NCBI GenBank assembly: GCA_027604505.1
Contig: JADIIX010000215.1
Span: 1 to 23,434, forward strand
Reading direction: 5' to 3'
DNA from: Gonapodya sp. JEL0774
Lineage: Eukaryota > Monoblepharomycota > Monoblepharidomycetes > Monoblepharidales > Gonapodyaceae
DNA: 23,434 nucleotides
Of this stretch, positions 1 to 10,195 are shown piece by piece. The position numbers and the translations under genes were made by a program. Positions within the stretch are counted from its first letter, which is position 1. Each line of letters begins with the position of its first letter. Under the pieces are notes generated by a model. The model did not search any database. It was given only the letters and a program-made list of their open reading frames with translations, and was not told where the DNA came from.

Positions 1-40
1 GTTTTTTTTTGCTCTTTTAGTGGGTGGGTTTTGGGGGTGT

Positions 41-56
41 GGGGGGGGGGGGGGGG
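41..56 (+). repeat. G16 homopolymer
   Basis: An uninterrupted run of 16 G residues lies in G-rich, probably intronic DNA upstream of the exon at 236. Runs like this are prone to length error in sequencing and to slippage in the cell. Confidence 0.9.
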
Positions 57-235
57 ACGGTTGTGGTGTGTTTTTTGCGTGGGAGAAATGAAGTCGGCGG
101 ATGGGGGGGTGGCGAGCTTGGTCGTGGATTTTGCAGGGAGAGGTCCGTGGAGGATTTCAGTCCCACCGTCCTGTCCCGTCATCCCCTCTTTCCCATTCTC
201 ACTTTCCCCACCAACCCACCTGCCCCCCAACCAAG

Positions 236-554
236 TGACCACCTCAACCTCTCCGGCACCTTCAACCCGGACGTGCTGCCCCTCTACACACCGGTATGGG
301 ACGCCGCACAGTTCGTCCTTCCGTCTCCTGTTCCAGGGGGGGGTGGAGGTGGGGGTGGGGGAGGGTCGCCGGGGCCTGCTGGACCTCCCCAGACGAGTGC
401 GGGTGCGGGTGCGGCAGGCCCACCGGCCCACCGCCGGCTCCCGTCCACCAGTCCGCCCAGGCCAAGTCCGTTGGCGAATGTGGTGGCGGTGGCGGAGGGC
501 GGGGTCGAGGGGGATTCGGGGATCGACCAGCGGCAAGGGGAGCGGGGGCGGTGA
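236..554 (+). CDS. C-terminal exon of an unidentified Gly/Pro-rich protein (5' part outside window)
   Basis: I do not recognise this protein. A pyrimidine-rich stretch ending in AG at 234-235 looks like a 3' splice site. The exon then starts in phase, completing a split codon at 236, and reads DHLNLSGTFNPDVLPLYTPV, which has normal globular composition. It next runs into a Gly tract, a Pro/Ala/Gly-rich tail and a stop at 552-554. The upstream DNA (21-233) is G-rich and looks intronic. A GTGAGG donor-like site at 551 means the exon could end at 550 and continue into a later exon that I cannot identify. Gene identity, start and true 3' end are unknown. The tail could also be 3' untranslated sequence read in an open frame. 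Confidence 0.35.
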
Positions 555-1934
555 GGGGGGGGCGGGCACGACGGGGGAGCGGGAGCGGGAGGATGGTATG
601 GGCCTGGGTTTGGGCTCGCCACGGGAACCTGTACCACGTCCGTACGTGGGGTGGTGCAAGTGCAACTGAGCACCGCCCCACGTGCGGGGGTGGGGTGGGG
701 TGTCGTGTGGACCGGGTCTTCGGTCGGGACTGGGGGACTCGGGTCGGTCGGTCAGGTCCGGGCCTGCCGCCGCTGGTGGAATCCACTCGTTGTCCCTGGG
801 CCCCACCCGGCCCCGGGACTGGACTGTGGACCCGTCGAGTTAGTGACTTTTTGACCTTGGACGCGAGACACCTGACCGTCCCGGGGTGGCATCGAGGGCG
901 CCCATCCCATCCCATCCCTCCGTATCATTATTCTCCATCACGAGCGCCGGTGTGATGCTTGCATGGTTGCTGTGGTTTCGTCCCCCCGCTCCCTCTCCGT
1001 CTCCGTCTCGGCCTCCCTCCCTCCCCCACCCTAACCCTCCCCCCCGCCGCTCCTCCTTTCCTCTCACACTCTCCTCCGTCGTTTTATCATGATTGTTGTT
1101 TTTCTTCGTTCCTGTTTTCCGTTTCTTGTGTCTGCCGCCCCATGTCTGGTGTGTTACTTCTTTTCTTAGATCTCGTAAACATGGGACGCCAAACGCCACG
1201 GTTTTTTCGTTCAGTTGTAATGTAAAGAACGAGCAAAAGCACTGTAAAAGGGGCACGTCGTGACGGGGAATGTAACCGATTTGTAGTCTATAAGTCTGTT
1301 TGTTTCGTGGTGTGGGAATGACGGATGAATAGAAAGAGAAAGAGTAACCGTGTAACTTTCCTTATGTGGTTCGATGGACTGAGCGCCGACGTCGGTGGTG
1401 GGTGCGCCGGGGGTTCCGGCGCGCGCGTCTCGTCTCTCGTGTGAACGTGAGTTTTTCGTGCACGTCGAGAGACATTCCTTACAAAGTTGAAATTCGTGCG
1501 GCTTCCAGACACGCCCGAGGTGGGTGACCCCCGGCCCTCCGCACCAAAGTACGTATGTTACTCGACCACACCGCGGGTGGGCGACTTGTGCGGATCGGTT
1601 CTCGTGGGGGATGTGGTGCTGCCCGTGTTCCCCTCGTGGGCGCGCGTTTTTACCTTTTTTTTTTTATTGCTTTGTTTTCTTTCTTTGTTTGATTTTGCTG
1701 CTGGACCGTCCGTGGTGCGTGACGAATCACGGGGAGGGGTTCTGTTGGTTGGTGTTTCGAGGGGATGACCTGGCACGGAACTTGTTCATGATGATCGTTC
1801 AACTCTATTCGGGTCGGTAAAATTATAAAACTTTCAATCTCTGTAATCTGACGATGCACTCCAAGTTACGATGCCCGTTTCTCACTTCCACCCTCCCCAT
1901 CACCACCTCGACAACCTTACCCATACCCGCCCCA
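555..1934. other. Convergent intergenic region, G/C-skewed then T-rich
   Basis: No gene is supportable here. Positions 555-800 are very G-rich on the + strand, with many GGG and GGGG runs. Positions 970-1080 are C-rich and low in complexity. Positions 1090-1850 are T-rich, with a T-tract near 1650-1665. Several frames are open only because of the skew, and none has recognisable protein composition or splice-linked continuation. The flanking genes converge, so this probably holds two 3' UTRs and a spacer. Confidence 0.5.
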
Positions 1935-3200
1935 CTATACCTTGCTCCCCCTCAACCCCGCGTTCTCCCCCTCCCCCTCCGTCTCTCCCTCACTCCCGTT
2001 GTCCTTCTTCAGCGTCGTGACCGGGTTGACGATCAAGAAGGCCACCGCCACCACGACCATGAGGCCGGCGTCCAGCGTGTACACCAGGGCCTCGGTCTTG
2101 GCGATGGGGGATTCGAAACCGTCCCAGAATTCGATGACGCGGAAGGTGTTGCGGATCTGGGGGGATGGAGGCGGGGTTGGGGGGATAAAAGGTGGTCAGA
2201 GACAGTGGTGGTGGGAGGACAGTCGCTCTTTGGTACTCACGAGGATCAAACCGGAACAGAAGAGGTTGCTCCACATGAGACGGTGCCAAAGCCCCTTGAT
2301 ATGCTTCGCCTTGATGTACACCCTTATAGCCAGTACCATGTACACGAGTATGGCGATGACTTGCACGGCGAGACCTGCGATGAGGATCTTGAGTCCTACG
2401 TTGAACTGATCAAAGTTGCCCTCGGCAGAGAGGAGCACGAGCGTGCCGGCGATCTGGACGACGAATGCGAGGACGTCGGAGGTGATGAAGATCTGGGCGA
2501 TGCGGCGGGGGTTGATGGGGCAGTATTGGGTGCCGAGGAGGTTGACCCTGGTGGTGGGAGAGACGTGGTATGACGTCTATGGAGTAACGGACATGCGAAT
2601 AATATAGGACGTACATCCGGGATAGGAGGATGTACACTCCTGCGGCGAAAAATATGGGCGCAAGAACCTATCGACGTTAAAGTGAATAGACCACCAATTG
2701 ATCCAAGAGACTTTGAGCGCACCGACACCGCGATCGCGAAAACTCACGATACATGCAAACTGGCCGCTGTAGAGCTTGGTGTTTCTGGATATTTCCTGGG
2801 CGATCTCCTTGGCTTTGATTCGGAATACGAAACCTAGGACCTCGACTTGAGGGAGAGGGGAACGACACGGGTCGACGAATTAGTACGAACTCGCAAGTCA
2901 ATTCTTTACAAGTAGTCTTCGTGTGGTGTGATTGTCGGTGTCTCTTGGCAAAGTCCACTCACGCGCACAACCCAGGAGAAACGTGATCATGAACCACGCT
3001 CTGCTCCTGTACAGTTGAATCGCATGTGCCACGGTCACCACCGCGAAGAGTGACAAGAATACGATCGCGAGTGGAGTAGATGGCTCATAGCGGAAGACGG
3101 TTTCTTCCCCTGGGATACGGTGAGCGCAAGGGCCAAGGGTTAGAACAACGAGAAGTAGCGGGGAGTCCAACCACTTACAGGGGAGAATAGGGGCTGCCAT
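1935..3200 (-). CDS. RTA1-like membrane protein (lipid-translocating exporter family)
   Basis: Six exons on the minus strand, in order 3200-3179, 3109-2963, 2845-2748, 2667-2615, 2547-2241 and 2156-1935, join in frame to a 282-residue protein. All introns are GT-AG, with donors such as GTAAGT, GTGAGT and GTACGT. The family signature is clear: YEPSTPLAIVFLSLF at about residues 15-29, LEVLGFVFR at 57-65, VLAPIFFAAGVYILLSR at 90-106, ITSDVLAFVVQIAG at 128-141, and IRNTFRVIEFWDG at 210-222 before the last helix. Length and about seven hydrophobic helices match RTA1/RSB1/RTM1 proteins (Pfam RTA1), which sit in the plasma membrane or endomembranes. Known members are linked to sphingoid-base export and 7-aminocholesterol resistance in yeast; the substrate here is unknown. 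The C-terminal tail is hydrophilic and Glu/Gly-rich. The first exon is only 22 nt. A TATA-like box lies just upstream. Confidence 0.88.
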
Positions 3201-3237
3201 TGTAAATAGGTTGGCTCATTGCAGAGAATTTGGGTGC

Positions 3238-3245
3238 TTTATATA
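3238..3245 (-). promoter_or_regulatory. TATA-like box of the RTA1-like gene
   Basis: TATATAAA on the minus strand lies 38-45 bases upstream of the ATG at 3200. This is a plausible core promoter position for a short 5' leader. Confidence 0.45.
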
Positions 3246-3751
3246 AGGAGGCAGGTAGTAATAGTGCGATTCAGGATCGAGAAAGTCGGTTCCCATCCAG
3301 GAAAGGGTGGTGGGAATGGTCGGGTAAAACACATTGAAGCTGGTTGCCCCCACAGCACACCCTTGATCAATTACACAATTTGAAACATGGCTGACCAATA
3401 ACGAAGTTCATCAATTCCTGTACTAGACCACGTTCTCTTCCTCGGCGTTGCTCCGGTTTGTCAAGCTCATTGCTTGCCTGTCAACCTTCAGTTAAGAACT
3501 TGTGAGATACAGGACCACCCATTCTTTCTCGTTCTTCGATTCCCCAAACAAAGAAGCCAGAACATCGATGTGTGAGAATTGTGGCGGTGACGACCTTGTC
3601 TGGGGCTGTGCTGAGATTGCGGCTCAGCTTCGCTTAGGGGCGGCAAGCTCAGCGGGCCATCAGCAAGATCACTCCGCGGAGTTTTTAAACTTCGTGGATT
3701 CCCCGGCTCGTTTCACACCCACACGATACAATCAGATCTGCACACGCAAGA
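3246..3751. other. Divergent promoter region between RTA1-like and kinase genes
   Basis: About 500 bases separate the RTA1-like TATA box from the kinase start codon at 3752. The 131-residue frame at 3502-3897 overlaps the kinase start in another frame and has no family features, so I leave it out. No specific operator was recognised. Confidence 0.4.
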
Positions 3752-5547
3752 ATGTCAAACTCATTAAATTCGGAGCTCATCGAAGCTATCGAGAGAGTAG
3801 ACGCACCACGTGTTCGACAGTTGTTGGCTTCCAATGCGAACCCGAACGCGAGGAAGAGAGTTACCATTACCCTGAGTCGGAAATCTGGACAATCTGACAC
3901 ACGAGATGGAGAGTCAGCTCTCACTCTTGCTATTCTGTGGAAGAGTGATGAGATTGTTGAGGAGCTGCTCAAGCACAACGCTGATCCCAACTCAGAATGC
4001 ACGTGGCCAATACCGAATTGGTCCACAAGCTGCACAAGTTGGAGATCCTCACAAGTCGGCACACAGCTTTGGAGAATGACAAACTCGTTTTCTTCTCCCC
4101 TGGTGCTGGCATTGGGAGGGGAATGGAAAGAGCACCGTTATAACATTGTTCGCAAACCCGGCAACAAGAACCAAATTGCAATCAACTTGAAGGGAGGAGA
4201 GGTCACTGTTGAAAGGCCAAAAATTGCTGACAACTGCAGAACTGTGCGCACTTTACAGTGTTCATCCTTGCAAACGATCAATCATCTTCTGCATCATGGG
4301 GCGAGAGTCACCCGGGACGAAATTGAAGCCGCACGCCCTCTCAGTTTGGAGGTGCAAAGAATACTTCAGGAGCATCGAGAACTACAAAAGAATCCTGCCT
4401 TGGTTCAACTTTTAAAAATCAAACTCCCCGTGGATCTGCCCATACCACCTCTTCACATCAAATCACCGACACGTCAAGATCCATACCCAAAGCGGTCAAC
4501 GTCTCTTGAGACTATCAATCTTAAGAATATAGTTGCTGGCAGGAAGCTTGGCTCTGGTAGCTTTGGCGACGTCTATCATTACCTCCTTGGCGGAATGGAA
4601 GTGGCAGTGAAAATTCTCAAAGTACCACCAGGTGGAGACAGGAATGATCTGAAAAAAGTACGTCTTGCTTGCACGCTCAGCTACTGATTAGATTACGTGT
4701 GATTCATAACATTCTTTCAAAGGCCTTTCATAGGGAACTTAAGGCATGCTGCGCGGTCACAATGCTTGAAAAGCATCCCAACATTCTGGCAATTTTGGAT
4801 GCACACTGGTCGAAAGCTAATCAGCCCCTCCTGGCTTTCGAGTATTTAAAGAACGGTAATGTCAGAGAGTTCATATCGGAGTCTCGGAGACAGGGGAAGG
4901 ATGTCGATAAGCTGCAGCTAGTGAGTGCCAGTTCTGATGAGGTCTCTTCATTTCACAAAGAAAGTTATTGGTTATGTATCCGTTTTGAGATCCACAACAT
5001 AGCTTCTGGAATGCTGTTCCTCCACAACCGATGCGATATGGTTCACTCCGATCTAAAACCACAAAATGTACTGGTGGACAACAACGGTATTGCAAAAATC
5101 GCAGATTTCGGATTCGCTCGAGTGCGCAATCGAGCTCCTTTCGGAGGAGAGTCAAGTGGTGCAGGTGGCGGTACAAGGCTCTACATGCCTCCTGAACGCT
5201 TCTTTGGAGCTGCAAAAGCGACCAAAGAGGGTGATATCTACGCGTTTGGATTGACTGCGTTTCATGTGAGTCTGTTGGTAGCATGTTCATTTTGAAAGAG
5301 TTCGATAAAATGATCTTCTGGATCACAGATTTGGACAGGGCGCCAACCCTTTGAGGAGCACCTTCGCCTCGGTAAAATGACATTGGAAGAAATCCTCAAG
5401 CGGAAGTTACGTCCCGCCATATTGCATTCCGACTTTATGCCACCTGCACTCGAAGAGCTCATTTGTAGCTGCTGGTCACACGCCCCTGGTGATCGCCCGA
5501 CCTTCGTTAATGTGGAGCAAAGGATGCAAGAGATTCGCAGGTTGTAG
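3752..5547 (+). CDS. Ankyrin-repeat protein kinase (TKL/RIPK-like, non-RD)
   Basis: Four exons (3752-4657, 4723-4920, 4990-5265, 5329-5547), all joined in phase 0, encode 532 residues. The three introns are 64-69 nt with GTACGT or GTGAGT donors. The N-terminal half has ankyrin-like units, for example LLKHNADPN at 72-80 and INHLLHHGARVT at 176-187. The kinase domain starts near 260: glycine loop GSGSFGDV from about 267, VAVK lysine K287, probable helix-C glutamate E307, catalytic loop HSDLKPQN at 387-394 with D389, DFG at 407-409, and PPE (for APE) at 435-437. C-lobe motifs TGRQPF and a final GDRPT are present. Ser replaces Arg in the usual HRD, so this is a non-RD kinase. The overall pattern resembles tyrosine-kinase-like kinases such as RIPK. 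It probably phosphorylates Ser/Thr, with the ankyrin part recruiting partners. Start chosen for its A at -3 and the ankyrin sequence that begins at once. The stretch at about residues 82-165 fits no repeat I know. Confidence 0.85.
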
Positions 5548-7554
5548 GCATTTAATAGTACTCGCGCTCGGTCGAGGAGCTCTAGATACCTGCACTAGAA
5601 ATTTTCTCGTTTGTTGGAACCGCGCTCAAAAGAGCTGCTGTCCTATCGTGAACTGGACCACATATTTCCTCCATGAAGATCCTTTGTTTCTCAACTAGAT
5701 CTGCAGTAAAATTTATGCTAGGAATTTGAACCTTATTAATATGGAGCGTCTGCGCGCTCTTGTTTGGTATTTGAGTGCCATCGGGTATCGGTTGTCGAGC
5801 TAGGATATCGCCAAGCTTGTACAGGACCACCAGCGGTAGGATGGAGTGCAAAATGCCAACAACAAAGTATCCTTGATGTACACAACGTCTAGAAGCACGC
5901 TACGGGGCAAGAGTTCGGAGAACGGTTTCACCACCCAGGGATTTCATCGATTTCACTTTGGAGTTCTGAGGCCCCCGCTCGTGGGAGTATTCGTCCACCA
6001 ATCCTATCAGTGTGACCCGCGGTCTTCGGACTTTGTGATCCTGTAACACCTGTCCCCACGGAGAGGGATAAACTGAGGACCGCAGTAAGATGCGATGCCG
6101 GAGAGCCTGCTTGGCAGGACTATTCGTCCACGAATCCCAACTGCGAGGAACTGAATCAACGACAGTTGACATCCGGCCCCCGGGGGGGTCCAAGCTAATG
6201 ACCCTAGCATCGAACACGTGGGTTGAATATGAAATCGCGGAGTAATTACAGGGATGGCCGAACCCCGAACGCGCAGTCGTCTGGACCACAGCAAAGTGTC
6301 GCCGGTGTTTGTCATTCCGATTGATTGTTGTTTTCGTTGAGTTCAATTAGTTCGATTCCGCGAGTACGACTCCTACAACCGTGGGTTGTCAAACTCGCAC
6401 AGAGACTCCATTGGGTGCCAAAGCAGCAGCAGCAAAAACTCTCTTGGCGGAGAGGATTTGTCTTTCCTTTATCTTTTTTGAGGTCCGGACTGACGACCAA
6501 ACTTCCGTTCGTCGCCGCAAAGAAGTGCCACCAAACAAAATCTCCTCGTCGAAAGTCGGAAAAGAGATATACCGATTCCCTTATGAGGGGACATCGCACA
6601 ACCTCAGAGAAGAGTTCCAAGTGCCAATTCCAAAGTTGCCGAACAATCATATCCCAAAAGATCCAATGCCCATCACTCCGTAAACTCCTTCAAAAGGTGA
6701 AATAGATGTTGTTTTCAGACATATGGAATGGGTCTAGCGGTAGTACGAGTGGTTGGAGTGATGGAAGGTTGAAAGGGAAGCAGAGCCGTCAAACCGAGAA
6801 AGGGCGATCCAGCAGGAGATATCTTACGACTGCAGCAGGATTAAGATTTTCGGACGGATATAGCTGGAGACTTATCGAGTTATTAGTGTTTTAGTGACGC
6901 CGGGTGTGTGTCCACCACCAAAGTTTGCGAGTACACAACAATCTCTCAACGCAAGCACTTCTATATACGGGATGTAGGCATTGATAGAGTCCTCCTAAAT
7001 TCTCCGCTGATAGTTCTTTGAATGTATTTTCGGTTAAAACACTGACTGTCTACGTCGTTTGATGAACATCGTTTACATCACTTTATAAAAGTGCCAGATT
7101 CGGTAGACGTGAAAGTAAGTCGACGCAATAGAAATTCAAGAAAGGATTGTGTTTCTCAATCTTTACCGTGTCCTGTTACAACTTTACTTCCGCCTCTCTT
7201 AGTTTGCCTACTATATCAATACCATCGCTCACGCAATATGTTGAAATTCACGCAAGGTGTGTAGAAGATGAGAGGCGAAAGAGGGAATGTCACGGGAGGA
7301 CATCAATACAGATTTGTTTGAAGTGCGGGGAGATGACACGGTAATTGTGTTTCCAAATTGTCTGAACATCAGGGATTCACAATTTAGAAGAAAATTACAG
7401 TAGTAGAGACTGATGCAGTGTGGTATGAGCGCGACTCAAAATGGAGTAGGTATTCTCACATGAAAGTTTTTTGTCTTGCCGGTCGCTCGTGACGTCACCT
7501 TTCACCTTTATCAAAATCAGAGTCCAAGCACTCAAAACCAAACACTCACGATTG
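5548..7554. other. 2 kb region without a recognised gene
   Basis: Between the kinase stop and the Sel1-gene start I find no exon chain with family resemblance. The longest open frames are minus 5900-6346 (148 codons), plus 6325-6705 (126), plus 6381-6683 (100) and minus 6312-6650 (112). They overlap one another in three frames and two strands, lack recognisable motifs, and none gained a credible splice continuation. Positions 6900-7450 are A/T-richer and probably hold the promoter of the next gene. A fast-evolving orphan gene at about 5900-6900 cannot be excluded. Confidence 0.4.
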
Positions 7555-10080
7555 ATGGAGAATGCAACAGAATTTCCTCTTCCGTGGGAGCAGACTGACT
7601 CAGAGAATGCCTCCACCGCGTACTTGGAGACTAGAATTCACCACGACGCAGAGAGTGCGTCACAAGAGATCCATTCCAACTCAACTCTAGCGACCATATC
7701 CGCACCGTTGCAGAGGCCGACTTTCTTCCTTGCACCACGACCCTCAAGCACTTTGTCGTCCTCTTCAGGATCAGATTCGGATTGTGAATCACTCTCCTTG
7801 CCTTTGCAAGACAGCAATGATCAAGATGACACCATTGCCGAATTGACCACTTCATCCATACTCTTTGTCGACTTGGTCGAACACCCCCAACGGATGGTGG
7901 AGGACACTGGGAAAAGGCCTCGATCCACCCGAACACGTTCAGCGCCTTCGCTCTCACTGTCCTCTTCCTTCGGCACCCTACCCGGTGCCCGAGCTCGGGC
8001 TCGATCATCTTTTATAGGAAGTTCATTTCGCTTACGGTCGTCAATCACGGAAGGTTTGGAGGGACTTCCACAACCTGTGTTCCGTCGTCCCACGTCGCTT
8101 CTCCCAACCGCATCAGCGATATTAGCACCAAGCGGTGAAGCCGTGCCAGGAGATGACTCTCTCTCTGTGGAGCTACCGTTCACTGGAGAATACATCGAAC
8201 AAAACACGACAACGAATGTCCCTTCCCACGGGAACTGCTCCACCTTCTTCAGGGTGCAATATGCGGTGCCAGTGCCGAAGCATCAAGCGGTGGAAGAGTA
8301 TAGAAGGAATGCTTCCCGAACAACCGACATGAAACTTAAGGTAAAATATCGTGACTTACCAAGCAAACCAGCGAACGACTCTGACGTGGCCCCCCAATTC
8401 AAAACCCTTCTGGCTTGTTTGTTCAAATATATGCATGTTTTTTTAGTTCGAGTTCGCCGCCTTCCTGATCCACTTTGCTTTCTCCCCCCAATCGCCGCTG
8501 CCAGACACGAAGCCAGGGAGTCCAACAACCCCTTCTGCTGCCAACAGCACTACCCCGCAACAATCAAGCATTTCTTACACAGAAATGCAACTCGAAGTTC
8601 TCCGAGATGCTTTCAATGCTTTCAAGGAATTGGCGGTGAAAGGATATGGACCAGCGTGCGAATACCTTGGGGCGACATACGAACAAAATGGCATGTGGAA
8701 GGAGGCAGTGAAGGTTTGGATGCGGGGGGTGAAGGTATGTTTGCTTCAATGTCAAGCTTTTGATACGGCTATAAGTTTCGTTTTCTTTTCACTACGCTTT
8801 TCGCAAGTCCAAACACCCACCGTGCTGCCATAATCTCGCGCGTGCTTTTGAGCACGGCGTGGGTGTTCACAAAGTAGATCTCGCAAAAGCTAGCACATTG
8901 TATCGGAAAGCCGCGAGGTGTGTTCATGAGGTGCTTCGGAGGCGTCTGACTGATCACGGGATGACACACACGCCTTCGTTTGTGCACTCAACCAGTGGTT
9001 CCTATGGACCTGCACTCCTCCGGCTTGCTCGCGCGCATCTCCGCTTCAATCCTGTCGACTTGGCTTTGACACAATCCCAACCCTCCAAAATTCCCCGATC
9101 TCCGACAAACAGTCACACACGGCGGACACAAGAAGATCTGAAGCGCGCTCTTCAATACCTCCACAGAGCGGTAGCACTCAACAATCACGCTGAATCGGCG
9201 GTGTTATTAGCTGCCCTTTATGTGAGTTCCATATCTTACGTGCGAACGATTAACTCGCGCATAACACCATCTGCTCCACATACGCAAACAATAGGATCCT
9301 CTCACCCATCCTCTCTTTTCACCCGGTCCTCTCCCACCACCTGATCCAGAGTATGCCGCCACCAATCTCCTCATAGCCGCCCGCAACGGCTCTCCTGAAG
9401 CTTGCGCTCGCCTGGGAAGCGCTTGCGAGCGTGGCGAGCTCGGAATGACCCCCGATGTGATCGAGGCAGTTACTTGGTACGAGCGAGCGATCAGTGCAGC
9501 TGGTGTGGACGAAGGGGAGTTCACAGATGCCGGAGCAAGTCCGAAAGATGCGGTACGCCCACTTGACCCTGCCGCATCAGCGGCGGCGTTCGCGATCAGT
9601 AGACTCCTAATGAACGACGCAAGATTCAGTGCCCCCGCCCTAGCAAATGTGAGAAGGGCCCACTTTCTCGCACTCCGAGCAGCACAGGCGGGGTACGCCC
9701 CTGCGGAATTGGCTGTAGCATGGTTTCTAGAGAGGGGAGCAGGTTGCGCTGCCGATCTGGGTTCTGCGAGGTTATGGGTGCTACGAGCCGCGAAGCATGG
9801 AGATCGAAGTGCGATGGATTTTGTAAGCGAGTGGATGGAAAACCGAGACGAGGTAATGGTCAATGATACTGGCGGTGACAAAAGAGTGATGAATGATTGC
9901 ATTGGGGTGAATGTTGCTTGTGGAGGAGCGGAGATGCATATGAGTACAGTGCGGGACACATTGAGCAGCTTGCAGAGTTCTGGTATTGATATCAGCAATC
10001 GAGAAGACTCGAACGTGTCAGGTGTATTTCGATCCTTGATGATTAAGATGAAGGAAGCGATGAAGACTGTCGTTGGATAG
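7555..10080 (+). CDS. Sel1-like repeat (SLR) protein
   Basis: Five exons (7555-8340, 8447-8734, 8808-8917, 8996-9221, 9295-10080) encode 731 residues. Residues 1-300 are Ser/Thr/Arg-rich and apparently disordered. From about 315 come Sel1-like alpha/alpha repeats: AFKELAVKGYGPACEYLGAT at about 320-339, then ARAFEHGVGVHKVDLAKAST and LYRKAAS at about 369-395 (joined across an intron), a repeat ending near 470, YAATNLLIAARNG at about 490-502 with its partner helix to 540, and repeats at about 600-660. A C-terminal tail follows. SLR proteins are scaffolds in cell-wall synthesis, ER-associated degradation and signalling; nothing here picks one role. The in-frame TTG upstream at 7471 is not a likely start, so I chose the first ATG. 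Intron 3 (8918-8995, 78 nt) is open in frame. The exon 5 acceptor at 9293-9294 restores a Pro-rich linker before the next repeat. Confidence 0.82.
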
Positions 10081-10195
10081 CATGGTAACATTTATCGGAG
10101 GATACCGTCAGGCTCGAGGCAATAGGCGCAGTCGTGGGAAAAATTTGCATTGAAGATTCAGATACTAAATGATGATCATCTTGAAGAAATGTTTC

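Noticed and set aside
296-955. Long open frames (200+ codons) in several frames at 31-955 on both strands
   Set aside because: They arise from extreme G/C skew that removes stop codons; composition is low-complexity and no family motif appears.
1854-2573. 239-codon plus-strand frame
   Set aside because: It is antisense to the RTA1-like exons, whose conserved motifs on the minus strand are clear.
4000-4140. Alternative frame within kinase exon 1 (reading from the ATG at 4000) that looks protein-like
   Set aside because: Using it needs two frame changes with no splice sites; the main frame is open throughout and rejoins ankyrin-like sequence.
5984-6137. Imperfect direct repeat TATTCGTCCAC-AATCC, twice about 133 bases apart
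   Set aside because: Short and isolated, with no flanking similarity or inverted partner; no support for a mobile element.
6728-6770. tRNA-like GGGTCTAGCGGTAGTA stretch
   Set aside because: No T-arm GTTCGA box or acceptor-stem pairing follows.
9207-10091. 294-codon minus-strand frame
   Set aside because: Antisense shadow of the last Sel1 exon; the plus strand carries the repeat motifs.
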